Positions 1 to 7,589 of a stretch of DNA of 13,836 nucleotides are shown one piece after another (position 1 is the stretch's first letter; the number at the start of each line of letters is the position of its first letter). Origin of the DNA: Rhodospirillaceae bacterium (GTDB lineage Bacteria; Pseudomonadota; Alphaproteobacteria; MPNO01; UBA2964); NCBI GenBank assembly GCA_002724505.1, contig PBOV01000013.1, positions 1 through 13,836 of the forward strand. Reading direction: 5' to 3'. Under the pieces are notes generated by a model that searched no databases, had not been told where the DNA came from, and worked only from the letters and a program-made list of their open reading frames with translations. The position numbers were made by a program, and so were the translations under genes.

Positions 1-39
1 GCCGATAAAGCCACTCGAAACCTTTGGTGTCAATCTACG

Positions 40-456
40 TTATACTTCGTTTTCAGTATTTATTGGTACAGCCGAAATTATAACAATAGCCTCAGCAAGC
101 GGTGGTTCATCGGTCAAACTAATATCAATTTGTGCTGTCATACCCTTTGGCGTGATCTCATCTAAGCGCTTTGCTGCGCCGCCAGTTAGCGAAAGGATCG
201 GTTTACCACTTTTGAGGTTTGTAATGGCCATATCACGCCAAAATACACCCATACGAATACCAGTCCCCAATGCTTTCGAGCATGCTTCTTTGGCCGCAAA
301 CCGTTTAGCGTAACTCTCTAACCTATTGGCACGTCGCTCAGATTTTTCACGTTCAACATTAGTATAAATCCGTTTCAGAAAACGGTCCCCGAAACGATCA
401 AGGACACGCTTAATACGGTTAATATCAATCAGGTCATTACCAATGCCAATAATCAT
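40..456 (-). CDS. acpS: Holo-[acyl-carrier-protein] synthase AcpS
   Basis: This enzyme transfers the 4'-phosphopantetheine arm of coenzyme A to a serine of acyl carrier protein, activating it for fatty acid synthesis in the cytoplasm. The 138-residue protein opens [15 protein letters not shown], with the Mg-binding Asp at residue 8. The second hallmark, [14 protein letters not shown], follows at residues 53-66 with the metal-ligand Glu57. Length is close to the family norm (about 120-140). I chose ATG at 456 over the TTG one codon upstream, because ATG shares its A with the TGA stop of pdxJ (TGATG). That arrangement implies translational coupling. The pdxJ-acpS order is normal in alphaproteobacteria. 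It is the last complete gene of the minus-strand block. Confidence 0.97.
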   Translation of the reverse strand: MIIGIGNDLIDINRIKRVLDRFGDRFLKRIYTNVEREKSERRANRLESYAKRFAAKEACSKALGTGIRMGVFWRDMAITNLKSGKPILSLTGGAAKRLDEITPKGMTAQIDISLTDEPPLAEAIVIISAVPINTENEV

Positions 457-1220
457 CAAGCGCTACTATCATAAACTATGTCGGCCCGCGAACTGTTCAC
501 CAGTGTACGCATTCGGCTGATAATATTTTCGAGACCTCCAAAGATTGCTTCGCCTATAAGAAAATGCCCTATATTCAATTCAACAATTGTTGGGATGGCT
601 GCGATTGGTTCAACTGTTTCAAACCCCAACCCATGGCCAGCATGGCATTCTAGCCCTAGTCGCTCCGCATGGGCAGCTGCCTTGACGATTTTGTCGAGGC
701 TTTTTTCCCTTTCAGGACTGCCGAGCTGTGTATTACAGTAGGTACCAGTGTGGAGTTCTACAACTGGTGCGCCCAGCGCCTTAGCGGCTTCAAGCTGAAC
801 TTGATCTGGTTCAACAAACAAAGACAATCGGATACCTGCCGCACCAAGCTGTTCCGCAAAACGGGTCAAACGATTAAAATTTTTGTCCACATTGAGGCCA
901 CCCTCTGTTGTTCGCTCTTCACGGTTTTCTGGAACTAAACAGACCGCGGCGGGTAAATGTTTAAGAGCAATCTCTAGCATCTCATCTGTTGCTGCCATTT
1001 CAAGATTCAGTGGCAAATCAATCCCATTTCGCAGCAAATCGATATCGCGATCACTTATATGACGACGATCCTCTCTCAGATGGGCCGTAACTCCATCTGC
1101 CCCGGCCTTTTCAGCAATTTTTGCCGCGCGCAAAGGGTCGGGGTGCAGCCCACCCCGCGCGTTACGAATTGTAGCAACATGATCAATATTGACGCCAAGA
1201 CGCAAATATTGGCTGGTCAT
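456..1220 (-). CDS. pdxJ: Pyridoxine 5'-phosphate synthase PdxJ
   Basis: PdxJ condenses 1-deoxy-D-xylulose 5-phosphate with 3-amino-1-hydroxyacetone 1-phosphate, the last ring-forming step of DXP-dependent vitamin B6 synthesis. The 254-residue TIM-barrel protein shows the signature [17 protein letters not shown] at residues 8-24 and [12 protein letters not shown] at 44-55. [10 protein letters not shown] lies at 191-200. His47, Glu74 and His193 occupy the positions of the family's catalytic His/Glu/His. Start ATG at 1220 is preceded by AGGTAAG. It lies 8 bases after the upstream amidohydrolase and overlaps acpS by one base, so all three are probably on one transcript. Full length and no defects seen. 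Confidence 0.97.
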   Translation of the reverse strand: MTSQYLRLGVNIDHVATIRNARGGLHPDPLRAAKIAEKAGADGVTAHLREDRRHISDRDIDLLRNGIDLPLNLEMAATDEMLEIALKHLPAAVCLVPENREERTTEGGLNVDKNFNRLTRFAEQLGAAGIRLSLFVEPDQVQLEAAKALGAPVVELHTGTYCNTQLGSPEREKSLDKIVKAAAHAERLGLECHAGHGLGFETVEPIAAIPTIVELNIGHFLIGEAIFGGLENIISRMRTLVNSSRADIVYDSSA

Positions 1221-1228
1221 TTTCTTAC

Positions 1229-2284
1229 CTATTGGTTCAACCCATATAAGGCCCGGGCATTAGTTTCCAGGATTTTATCTGCAACCCCGGGCGCCAGGCG
1301 CTTGTCTTCTCTCAAGAGCTTAACAGCCATGACCTCACTAGAAGGATCATGGTGTCCGTAATCGGTTCCGATCACCAAATTATCTTCACCCGCGTATTTA
1401 ATGATGTAATCTAAGTGGTCAGTATTTTCGCAAGCCACGTACATATTATTCTCTTTTAAAGGATTCTCAAACCAGTCCCAGCCATTTCGACGGAACCGGT
1501 CTTCAAGGTCACACAAAACGTAGGGAACCCATTGAGCGCTAACCTCGACAAACCCCCAGCGAACATCAGGAAATCTTCCGGGGATTTTTTTTTCGATCAG
1601 CGTGTGAAACGCCCCTACTACTGCTAGTTTAAACTTAGTAAACGACGTATCTGTTTCGAAAAAATCATGATGAAATTCACTACCATTACCAGAATGCATA
1701 CAGATTGGCATATCAAGTTCTGACGCTATTTCCCAAAGAGGATAAAATACTGGGTCGCCAATAGCTCGATTACATTCGAGCCCCCGCAAAAAGATACCGC
1801 AAGCACCGTTATCTTTAGCAAATTTCATTTCGTCCCGGATAAGATTTGGGGAATACATTGGCGGTAAGGCAATCCAGCGCATCCGGCCATTAGCCTTTTT
1901 GCTAACGTCTGCAACCCACCGGTTATAGGCACGGGTCAAGGCAAGGTCGGCGTTGATATCGTTAGTTACCGGTCTCAGATACAAAGTCGGATATAATATT
2001 TGTATATCAATATCGAGTTCATCCATATGTGCTAGTCGGCCTGGAATATCTTCCATCTCAGCGATAGCACGCGACATTTCAGTACCAACATTACGATCTT
2101 TACCCATCGGACGGTTGCCAATCAGCCAATAATTTTGTTGCGTATTTTTTCCGTCATTAGCCTTGAGTTCAGGTCCATGAGTCTGAGTGACTATGTAGGG
2201 AGTGTAACGTTTATTTTCATCATCCAAATATGCCCAAGTCTTAGGTGTTTCCAATACATGTGCATCCGAATCAATTGCACCCAT
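1229..2284 (-). CDS. Metal-dependent amidohydrolase (amidohydrolase_2 / ACMSD-like family)
   Basis: This 351-residue TIM-barrel hydrolase or decarboxylase belongs to the amidohydrolase_2 (COG2159) group. Near the N terminus it has IDSDAHVLE, giving the Asp7-x-His9 metal ligands. ICMHSGNGSE follows at about 194-203 with ligand His197, and IGTDYGHHD at 305-313 with the catalytic/metal Asp308. Family members include aminocarboxymuconate-semialdehyde decarboxylase and many uncharacterised aromatic-acid decarboxylases and lactonases. The substrate cannot be read from sequence. Start ATG at 2284 has AGGGAG about 8 bases upstream. It sits 30 bases after rsh and 8 before pdxJ in the same direction. 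A catabolic-type enzyme inside this housekeeping cluster is unexpected (see findings). Confidence 0.88.
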   Translation of the reverse strand: MGAIDSDAHVLETPKTWAYLDDENKRYTPYIVTQTHGPELKANDGKNTQQNYWLIGNRPMGKDRNVGTEMSRAIAEMEDIPGRLAHMDELDIDIQILYPTLYLRPVTNDINADLALTRAYNRWVADVSKKANGRMRWIALPPMYSPNLIRDEMKFAKDNGACGIFLRGLECNRAIGDPVFYPLWEIASELDMPICMHSGNGSEFHHDFFETDTSFTKFKLAVVGAFHTLIEKKIPGRFPDVRWGFVEVSAQWVPYVLCDLEDRFRRNGWDWFENPLKENNMYVACENTDHLDYIIKYAGEDNLVIGTDYGHHDPSSEVMAVKLLREDKRLAPGVADKILETNARALYGLNQ

Positions 2285-2314
2285 TGCATATCTCCCTATT
2301 TCTAAATTCCTAAC

Positions 2315-4477
2315 TTATTGAATAACACGCGATACCGAACTTACCATAGAGACGCCGCGCAACGCCGCCATGATATCATTCAAATGCTTGTTGTCATGAA
2401 CTTCAATATCCAGCAACATTTCCATCAAGTCTCTAGTGCGGCTTGTAATTTTCAAATTCGCGATATTTCCCTGACTATTGGCGACAACCGTTGCGACGCT
2501 CGCAAGTCCACCCCTTTGGTTTACTACAACAAGATTTAGGCGCCCTATATGGTTGCTGTCTTCTTTAGCGCTAAGATCCCAGCTTATATCCACCCAACGT
2601 TCAGGCATCTCATGGAAGCTCTCAAGACTCTCACAATCGATTATGTGCACGGAAACACCCTTGCCTACCGTTTGAATTCCAACAATACGATCACCGGGTA
2701 ACGGATGGCAGCAGTTCGAATAGTGTACCGCTACGCCCGGTATTAGGCCATGGATTGGTATAGCGCTTACCATCTTAGATTTCCCGTTCTGGGCTTCGAT
2801 AGAATTGACTTCGCCTGACAGCCGCTTGAGAGGTTCAGTTGTTTCCCCGTTTATAACTATTTCAGCGACCCTCGTAGCGGTCAGATGACCCCGCCCAACT
2901 GCAAGATACAAATCATCAAGATTTTGAACCCCGAGTTGGGTGCTAACCTTTTCAATCGCTTGCTCGCTGTATTGATAACCATTTCTTGCAAAGGCCTTCT
3001 CAATCATTGCCTCTCCGAGCTGCTGGTACTCTGCCCGTTCTTTGGTTCTTACAAATCTTCGAATTTTTGCACGTGCCTTTCCCGTAACAACAAAACTCTC
3101 CCAGTCTGGCGATGGAACACCGGGCTTTGAGGTCACAATTTCAATCTGGTCACCATTACGTAATTTTGTTTGTAATTGAACTAACCGACCATTGATTTTG
3201 GCGCCAATACATGAATTACCAACTTCAGAATGGACTTCATAAGCAAAATCGACAGGCGTCGCGCCGCGGGGCAAAGCGATTAACTCGCCTTTTGGTGTAA
3301 AACAAAAAACTTGATCCTGAAACAAATCGAGTTTTGTATTTTCCAGAAATTCATCAGGGTCATCCGCGTGTTCAAGAATATCCAGTAATTCCCTCACCCA
3401 ACGGTATTCATAAAGCTCAGCCTCACTACCTGGTGTTTCCTTTTTGTATTGCCAGTGTGCAGCAACGCCAAGCTCAGCGACTTGATGCATTTCAGCAGTG
3501 CGAATTTGAACCTCGATCCGCCGCTTTTGTGGACCAATAATACCTGTATGAATGGATTGATAACCATTACGTTTAGGCGTTGAGATATAGTCTTTAAAGC
3601 GCCCCGGCACACATGAATAAGTTCCGTGAATTATCCCGAGAGTTTGATAACAGGTCATAATATCATCGACGACGATACGAAAGGCCATAATATCAGATAA
3701 TTGCGCAAACTCGACATTCTGACGCTGCATTTTACGCCATATCGAGTACGGTCTTTTTTCACGACCTGAGAGTTCAGCAACTACGCCCCGTTCTTTTAAA
3801 GTGGAGCGCAATTCGGTAGATATTCCATCAATCACCTCAGTTTCAACCGCTTCCGTCCTAAGGAATTCCAATCGCGCTAAAATAGTATTACGAACGTCTA
3901 GATGAAGCTCAGCAAAAGCTAAGTCTTCGAGTTCGTCTTTAATTCCCTGCATTCCAATACGTTCTGCAAGTGGGGCATATATCTCCATCGTTTCGCGCGC
4001 AATACGGTCGCGTTTTGTGGGTTCCTTAATAAAATGAAGCGTTCGCATATTATGCAAACGGTCAGCCAATTTAACTAATAATACGCGAATATCGCGCGAG
4101 GTCGCTAACAACAATTTTCGGAAATTCTCGACTTGTCTTTTATCGGCCGATTGTAATTCAAATTTTGAAAGTTTAGTTACACCATCCACAAGTTGGGCAA
4201 CGGAATCACCAAACTGAGCTTTAATTTCATCGATTGTCGCCACAGTATCTTCAACGGTATCGTGAAGGAGACCTGTGACAATGGTGTCAGAGTCTAGCTT
4301 TAACTCAGTTAAAATACCTGCAACTTCTAGAGGGTGTGAAAAATACGGATCACCAGACTCGCGTCTCTGAGATCCGTGCGCCATCATTGAGAAAACATAG
4401 GCACGATTTAGAGCGTCTTCGTTAGCGCTATCATCATAGCACTTAACACGATCAACAAGTTCATACTGACGGATCAT
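2315..4477 (-). CDS. rsh: Bifunctional (p)ppGpp synthetase/hydrolase Rsh (RelA/SpoT homologue)
   Basis: This is the single long RelA/SpoT homologue that makes and degrades the stringent-response alarmone (p)ppGpp. At 720 residues it has the full domain order. The N-terminal HD hydrolase spans about 25-155, with HDTVED at 72-77. The synthetase spans about 236-346, with RFKDYISTPKRNGYQS at 293-308 and EVQIRT at 322-327. A TGS domain follows at about 388-449, a helical/Cys-rich region with NCCHP at 588-592, and a C-terminal ACT domain at about 645-718. RFKD is the RxKD form found in bifunctional enzymes, not the ExDD form of monofunctional RelA. Both active sites look intact. ATG at 4477, not the upstream TTG at 4492, is the likely start because MIRQYELVDR matches the usual alphaproteobacterial N terminus and a GAAGG precedes it. 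It follows rpoZ, the normal arrangement. Confidence 0.97.
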   Translation of the reverse strand: MIRQYELVDRVKCYDDSANEDALNRAYVFSMMAHGSQRRESGDPYFSHPLEVAGILTELKLDSDTIVTGLLHDTVEDTVATIDEIKAQFGDSVAQLVDGVTKLSKFELQSADKRQVENFRKLLLATSRDIRVLLVKLADRLHNMRTLHFIKEPTKRDRIARETMEIYAPLAERIGMQGIKDELEDLAFAELHLDVRNTILARLEFLRTEAVETEVIDGISTELRSTLKERGVVAELSGREKRPYSIWRKMQRQNVEFAQLSDIMAFRIVVDDIMTCYQTLGIIHGTYSCVPGRFKDYISTPKRNGYQSIHTGIIGPQKRRIEVQIRTAEMHQVAELGVAAHWQYKKETPGSEAELYEYRWVRELLDILEHADDPDEFLENTKLDLFQDQVFCFTPKGELIALPRGATPVDFAYEVHSEVGNSCIGAKINGRLVQLQTKLRNGDQIEIVTSKPGVPSPDWESFVVTGKARAKIRRFVRTKERAEYQQLGEAMIEKAFARNGYQYSEQAIEKVSTQLGVQNLDDLYLAVGRGHLTATRVAEIVINGETTEPLKRLSGEVNSIEAQNGKSKMVSAIPIHGLIPGVAVHYSNCCHPLPGDRIVGIQTVGKGVSVHIIDCESLESFHEMPERWVDISWDLSAKEDSNHIGRLNLVVVNQRGGLASVATVVANSQGNIANLKITSRTRDLMEMLLDIEVHDNKHLNDIMAALRGVSMVSSVSRVIQ

Positions 4478-4481
4478 GGCA

Positions 4482-4486
4482 CCTTC
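4482..4486 (-). promoter_or_regulatory. Ribosome binding site deciding the rsh start
   Basis: GAAGG on the minus strand lies 4 bases before ATG 4477. The alternative TTG at 4492 has only AT-rich sequence in front of it. This favours the shorter 720-residue Rsh. Confidence 0.5.
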
Positions 4487-4572
4487 AGCCAAACCAAAAT
4501 TTAAATATCCTTGGTCTCAGGAACCTTTTTAAAGATTAGCTCTAAATTGTACAAAAACTTACAAGAGAAATC

Positions 4573-4980
4573 CTAATCTTCTTTTTTCATATCTTCTTCT
4601 GAAATGTCTTTAAACACTTCCTCGGCTGGCTCCGTCGCCACTTTGGATACGTCTCCATCTCCTGCTAGAGCGGCAAGCTCGGCTTCTACCGAAGCAGCAA
4701 GTTCTTCTTCCATAGCCAGCAACTCTTCTGCTTCTTCTTCAGGATCATCGGTATCACCGTGATGCTGCAAACCTAAGATTATCTCTTCCTCGAGTTCAGA
4801 GACCGTAACTGTTTCATCTGCGATCTCACGCAGCGCAACTACGGGGTTTTTATCATTATCGCGTTCAACCGTTAGTTCTGCACCGACAGACAGCTCACGA
4901 GAACGCTGAGCCGCAATCATGACTAGTTCAAAACGATTAGATATTTTCTCTACGCAATCTTCAACAGTAACGCGGGCCAT
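4573..4980 (-). CDS. rpoZ: DNA-directed RNA polymerase omega subunit
   Basis: Omega assists assembly and stability of the beta' subunit of RNA polymerase and takes part in the ppGpp response. The N terminus [19 protein letters not shown] is typical. A conserved region, roughly residues 1-62, contains [13 protein letters not shown] and [11 protein letters not shown]. From about residue 62 to 135 the protein becomes strongly acidic ([17 protein letters not shown] and similar), longer than the 91-residue E. coli protein. Extended acidic tails are common in alphaproteobacteria. Start ATG at 4980 has a good AAGGAG 8 bases upstream. It lies 95 bases ahead of rsh on the same strand, so transcription is probably shared. 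Confidence 0.96.
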   Translation of the reverse strand: MARVTVEDCVEKISNRFELVMIAAQRSRELSVGAELTVERDNDKNPVVALREIADETVTVSELEEEIILGLQHHGDTDDPEEEAEELLAMEEELAASVEAELAALAGDGDVSKVATEPAEEVFKDISEEDMKKED

Positions 4981-4988
4981 GCGTCACA

Positions 4989-4994
4989 CTCCTT
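4989..4994 (-). promoter_or_regulatory. Shine-Dalgarno of rpoZ
   Basis: A perfect AAGGAG on the minus strand, 8 bases before the rpoZ ATG, is among the strongest ribosome binding sites in the window. Confidence 0.7.
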
Positions 4995-5036
4995 ACATTT
5001 TTTCCGGGACCCATTTTTCTAGGTCTGAGGGGGCGC

Positions 5037-5066
5037 AATATATGGGCTAACCATGGTGAAAAGCAA
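5037..5066 (-). promoter_or_regulatory. Candidate sigma-70-type promoter for rpoZ-rsh
   Basis: Read on the minus strand, TTGCTT (5061-5066) and TATATT (5037-5042) are separated by 18 bases. The -10 matches the consensus at 5 of 6 positions; the -35 has only the TTG core. Transcription would begin near 5030, leaving a leader of about 50 bases with the rpoZ ribosome binding site. It lies in the 109-base gap between folK and rpoZ. This is a visual match only. Confidence 0.35.
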
Positions 5067-5089
5067 GCATTTCAATTAGTGTTTTAAGT

Positions 5090-5605
5090 TTATTGCCTTT
5101 TATCGCATATAACCCTTTCGCACCGTTGCTCAGCAGATAAATTTCGAATGAGATTAGAAATTGGTTGTTTACTTATTGGATGAACCCAATTTGACGCCAA
5201 ATCGTAAAATGGCAACAGAACGAATGCCCTCTCCGCCATACGAGGATGGGGTACCCGCAATCCACCCTCTCCCTCTATTTCAATCACTTGATTGTGATAT
5301 ATAAGTAAATCCAAATCGACAGTCCGAGAAGCGTTCTTGACTGATCTAACACGTCCAAACTGTTTCTCCACATCATGGAGTTTTGACAACAGTTCTGTGG
5401 CAGGCAAGAGAGTCTCAATCTCCGCGACAGCGTTTAAGTAATCTGGCTCATCGGTAATTGGCATTGGAGCACTGCGGTACCATGGTGAACACCTCAGCAC
5501 TCTGCAAAGGTTAGAATCAATAAATTGGAGTGTCTGTTTCAACGTTCTCATAGTGGAACCGAATTTTTCGCTGGGTAAATTTCCTCCAATTCCAATAAAG
5601 ATCAT
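5090..5605 (-). CDS. folK: 2-amino-4-hydroxy-6-hydroxymethyldihydropteridine pyrophosphokinase (HPPK)
   Basis: FolK transfers pyrophosphate from ATP to 6-hydroxymethyl-7,8-dihydropterin in folate synthesis. The 171-residue protein begins MIFIGIGGNLPSE. It carries SPWYRSAPMPITDEPDYLNAV at 40-60, the catalytic loop FGRVRSVKNASRTVDLDLL with the Mg-binding Asp97-x-Asp99, and VPHPRMAERAFVLLP at 118-132. All family hallmarks are present. ATG at 5605 is the natural start by alignment, but the sequence before it is a run of A bases with only AGT and no proper Shine-Dalgarno. Translation may therefore be weak or rely on an unstructured A-rich leader. It is the first gene of the minus block and is divergent from the NYN gene. 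Confidence 0.95.
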   Translation of the reverse strand: MIFIGIGGNLPSEKFGSTMRTLKQTLQFIDSNLCRVLRCSPWYRSAPMPITDEPDYLNAVAEIETLLPATELLSKLHDVEKQFGRVRSVKNASRTVDLDLLIYHNQVIEIEGEGGLRVPHPRMAERAFVLLPFYDLASNWVHPISKQPISNLIRNLSAEQRCERVICDKRQ

Positions 5606-5658
5606 TTTTTTACTTTTTTTTCGTGTAGCCTTGTCATTAGGAGCTAACCGTCTTATTT

Positions 5659-5686
5659 TTGAGACACTAAATATTTTACTTATAAA
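5659..5686 (+). promoter_or_regulatory. Candidate promoter for the NYN-UDG pair
   Basis: In the 206-base divergent gap after folK, TTGAGA (5659-5664) and TATAAA (5681-5686) are 16 bases apart on the plus strand. This would give a leader of roughly 120 bases before the NYN start. The whole gap (5606-5811) is very AT-rich, so -10-like hexamers are expected by chance. I saw no other structure in it. Confidence 0.25.
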
Positions 5687-5811
5687 ATGCTAAGCGATGG
5701 AAATAATAGCATTACTATAAATAAAAAATAGCTGCCTATAAGATGAACGCTAAAAAGTGCATTAAGGCGTACGATCATTAATTTAGTTAGATAAAATAAA
5801 GAGTACGGCCA

Positions 5812-6408
5812 ATGAACATTTATTCTCAGGAAAAGATTGGGTTATTCATAGATGGTTCTAACCTTTACGCGACAGCGCGCGCACTAGGTTTTGATATCGA
5901 TTACAAAAGGCTTCTTGAACTTTTTTCATCGAAGGGCCAGCTGGTCAGAGCATATTATTATACTGCAATAACGGAAGATCAGGAATATATGCCCATACGT
6001 CCCCTAGTAGATTGGCTAGATTATAATGGGTACACCATGATCACCAAGCCAACTAAGGAGTTTACGGATACTATGGGTCGGCGAAAGATAAAGGGTAATA
6101 TGGATATGGAGCTAGCTATCGATGTCTTAGAAATGGCTGAACATATCGACCACGCTATCCTCTTTTCGGGTGACGGGGATTTTCGACGCCTCGTAGAGGC
6201 AGTGCAGCGGCGTGGTGTTCGTGTCACCATAGTAAGTACTTTTCAATCTTCTCCACCGATGGTTGCCGACGAGCTACGCCGACAAGCAGATACTTTTGTC
6301 GAACTAAACGATCTTGCATCAAAGATCTCTCGCAGAGGAGATAATTTTCTATTACCAAACAGTATAATTAAACACTCGAACCCTGAAGCAGAACAACCGC
6401 CTGTATAG
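5812..6408 (+). CDS. LabA-like NYN (PIN-like) domain protein, putative RNase
   Basis: This is a 198-residue member of the LabA/DUF88 branch of NYN domains, a PIN-like nuclease fold. The acidic residues that would bind the catalytic metal are all visible. Asp14 is in LFIDGSNLY, Asp98 in GNMDMELAIDVL, and Asp121 and Asp123 in LFSGDGDFRRLV. The protein ends in a short, low-complexity tail (ISRRGDNFLLPNS to the end) outside the domain. Start ATG at 5812 has AGAG upstream. NYN proteins of this type sit near folK/rpoZ and smpB in many alphaproteobacteria. RNA cleavage is the family expectation, but the target is unknown. A glycosylase gene follows 52 bases downstream on the same strand. Confidence 0.9.
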   Translation: MNIYSQEKIGLFIDGSNLYATARALGFDIDYKRLLELFSSKGQLVRAYYYTAITEDQEYMPIRPLVDWLDYNGYTMITKPTKEFTDTMGRRKIKGNMDMELAIDVLEMAEHIDHAILFSGDGDFRRLVEAVQRRGVRVTIVSTFQSSPPMVADELRRQADTFVELNDLASKISRRGDNFLLPNSIIKHSNPEAEQPPV

Positions 6409-6460
6409 GAAGAGGGAGAGATAAGAGAGACAGCGTAGAACAACTTTGAAAGTTACTGCT

Positions 6461-7099
6461 ATGTTACCTTCGCTCTCTCTTCCTAAAAGTGATTGCCGAA
6501 TTTGCGATCGGTTAGCAGAATTCCGGGATGCTAATCGCGAAAAATTCCCCGATTGGCACAACGGAGCGGTCACCCCATTTGGTGGTCTTGACTCCCAATT
6601 ACTTATCGTTGGTTTGGCACCAGGACTAAGGGGCGCAAACCGCACTGGGCGGCCTTTTACAGGAGATTATGCTGGCAACCTACTATTCGACACGTTGGGC
6701 AAATTCAACTTCGCAAAGGGAATTTACTCTTCACATGCCAAGGATGGATTTGAACTCATCGATTGCCGAATCACCAACGGAGTTCGTTGTGTGCCACCAC
6801 AAAATAAACCAGTCGGCGCAGAAATCAATTCCTGTCGTCCATTCCTTACAGCAGAGATCAGCGCGATGCCAAATCTGAAATGCATCTTAACCCTCGGTGG
6901 CATTGCCCATAATACGGTATTGCGTGCACTCACCCAAAAGGTATCCGCATGGAAGTTTGCCCATGACGCTGTACATTTATTGCCTGACTTGCCAGTACTA
7001 GTGAATAGCTATCATTGCTCACGCTATAACACCAATACCGGCCGCCTAACCGAGGTAATGTTCCACAATGTATTCAAGTCAATTAGAAAAATAGTTTAG
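6461..7099 (+). CDS. Uracil-DNA glycosylase, family 5 (UDGb-like)
   Basis: This 212-residue iron-sulfur glycosylase would excise uracil and related deaminated bases from DNA. Motif 1 is GLAPGLRGANRTGRPFTGD (51-69), with the GLAP and NRTGRPFTGD signatures of family 5. The second active-site motif is SYHCSRYNTNTGRLT (183-197). Four cysteines are placed as for the 4Fe-4S cluster: Cys12 and Cys15 (C-x2-C), Cys110 and Cys125. ATG at 6461 has GAAAG 8 bases upstream. A TTG at 6446 would add five residues and cannot be excluded. It probably shares a transcript with the NYN gene. Its TAG stop overlaps the TAA stop of the convergent peroxiredoxin (7096-7099), leaving no room for a terminator between them. 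Confidence 0.92.
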   Translation: MLPSLSLPKSDCRICDRLAEFRDANREKFPDWHNGAVTPFGGLDSQLLIVGLAPGLRGANRTGRPFTGDYAGNLLFDTLGKFNFAKGIYSSHAKDGFELIDCRITNGVRCVPPQNKPVGAEINSCRPFLTAEISAMPNLKCILTLGGIAHNTVLRALTQKVSAWKFAHDAVHLLPDLPVLVNSYHCSRYNTNTGRLTEVMFHNVFKSIRKIV

Positions 7100-7542
7100 T
7101 TCAAATCTAACAACACCTCATTGGGATGCGTTACTGCATCAGGCTCTAAATAGATCTTTCGTATATTTCCATCTGGACCAATTAGCACTGACAAACGTGT
7201 TGCTCGTTCTTGGTACGCACTTAGGGCAGCACCATAGGCCATAGCCACCGAACGAGTTTCATCACACAAAAGGTGCGAATTGAAACCTACTTCGCCACTC
7301 CATCTTTTAAGCTCATTTATAGAGCTGAAGGTTATACCAAGAAGTTGGGTGTTCTTTTCTTTGAAGTTATAGATTCGGTCACGGAACCCACTTATTTCAC
7401 GCGTTCAATTGCCGCCGAATGCCCTTGGAACAAACCAAATAAGAACATTTTTTCCTGTAAAATCAGAAAGGCTTATGTCTTTTCCGTCTTGATTAGGCAG
7501 TGTAAAGCACGGCGCCTCACTTCCGATTTCAATTGGAGCCAT
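7096..7542 (-). CDS. Peroxiredoxin (Bcp/AhpE-like) with in-frame TGA at the peroxidatic Cys: candidate selenoprotein
   Basis: A thioredoxin-fold peroxidase of 148 residues if the TGA at 7405-7407 is read as selenocysteine (residue 46). Residues 1-45 give the usual start: IGSEAPCFTLPNQDG, SLSDFTGKNVLIWFVPRAF. After the TGA come TREISGFRDRIYNF, LLGITFSSINELKRW, HLLCDETRSVAMAYGA, the conserved Arg116 and LSVLIGPDGNIRKI, ending at TAA. Homologues read about PxAFTGGCTREI here, so TGA falls exactly on the peroxidatic Cys, with no frameshift on either side. The Thr normally three residues before that Cys is Gly43. No resolving Cys follows at the Bcp position, suggesting a 1-Sec enzyme. ATG at 7542 has AGGA 10 bases upstream. 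A premature nonsense mutation or base-call error is the alternative. Confidence 0.8.
7369..7391 (-). promoter_or_regulatory. Candidate bacterial SECIS stem-loop after the TGA
   Basis: On the minus-strand mRNA, GUGGGUUC pairs with GAAUCUAU as an uninterrupted 8-bp stem (five Watson-Crick pairs, three G-U) closing the loop CGUGACC. The stem starts 14 bases and the loop 22 bases after the UGA. G is the second loop base and is followed by U. Bacterial SECIS elements typically have the apical loop about 16-37 bases from the UGA, with G among the first two loop bases. A possible lower stem (GAA/UUC) flanks it. The fold was made by eye. Confidence 0.45.
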
Positions 7543-7583
7543 AATTTCATAATCCTATTAAAAATTAAAAACAGTGTTAGTTC

Positions 7584-7589
7584 ATTATA
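7584..7589 (-). promoter_or_regulatory. Candidate -10 element of the peroxiredoxin gene
   Basis: A perfect TATAAT on the minus strand, 41 bases before the ATG at 7542, would start transcription near 7577 and leave a leader of about 35 bases. No good -35 hexamer stands 16-18 bases upstream. If real, the promoter may need an activator. AT-richness makes a chance match possible. Confidence 0.3.

Noticed and set aside
4493..4572. Possible attenuator between rpoZ and rsh
   Set aside because: The only inverted repeat (GGT...ACC around 4510) is 3 bp, and no promoter pair with acceptable spacing was found.
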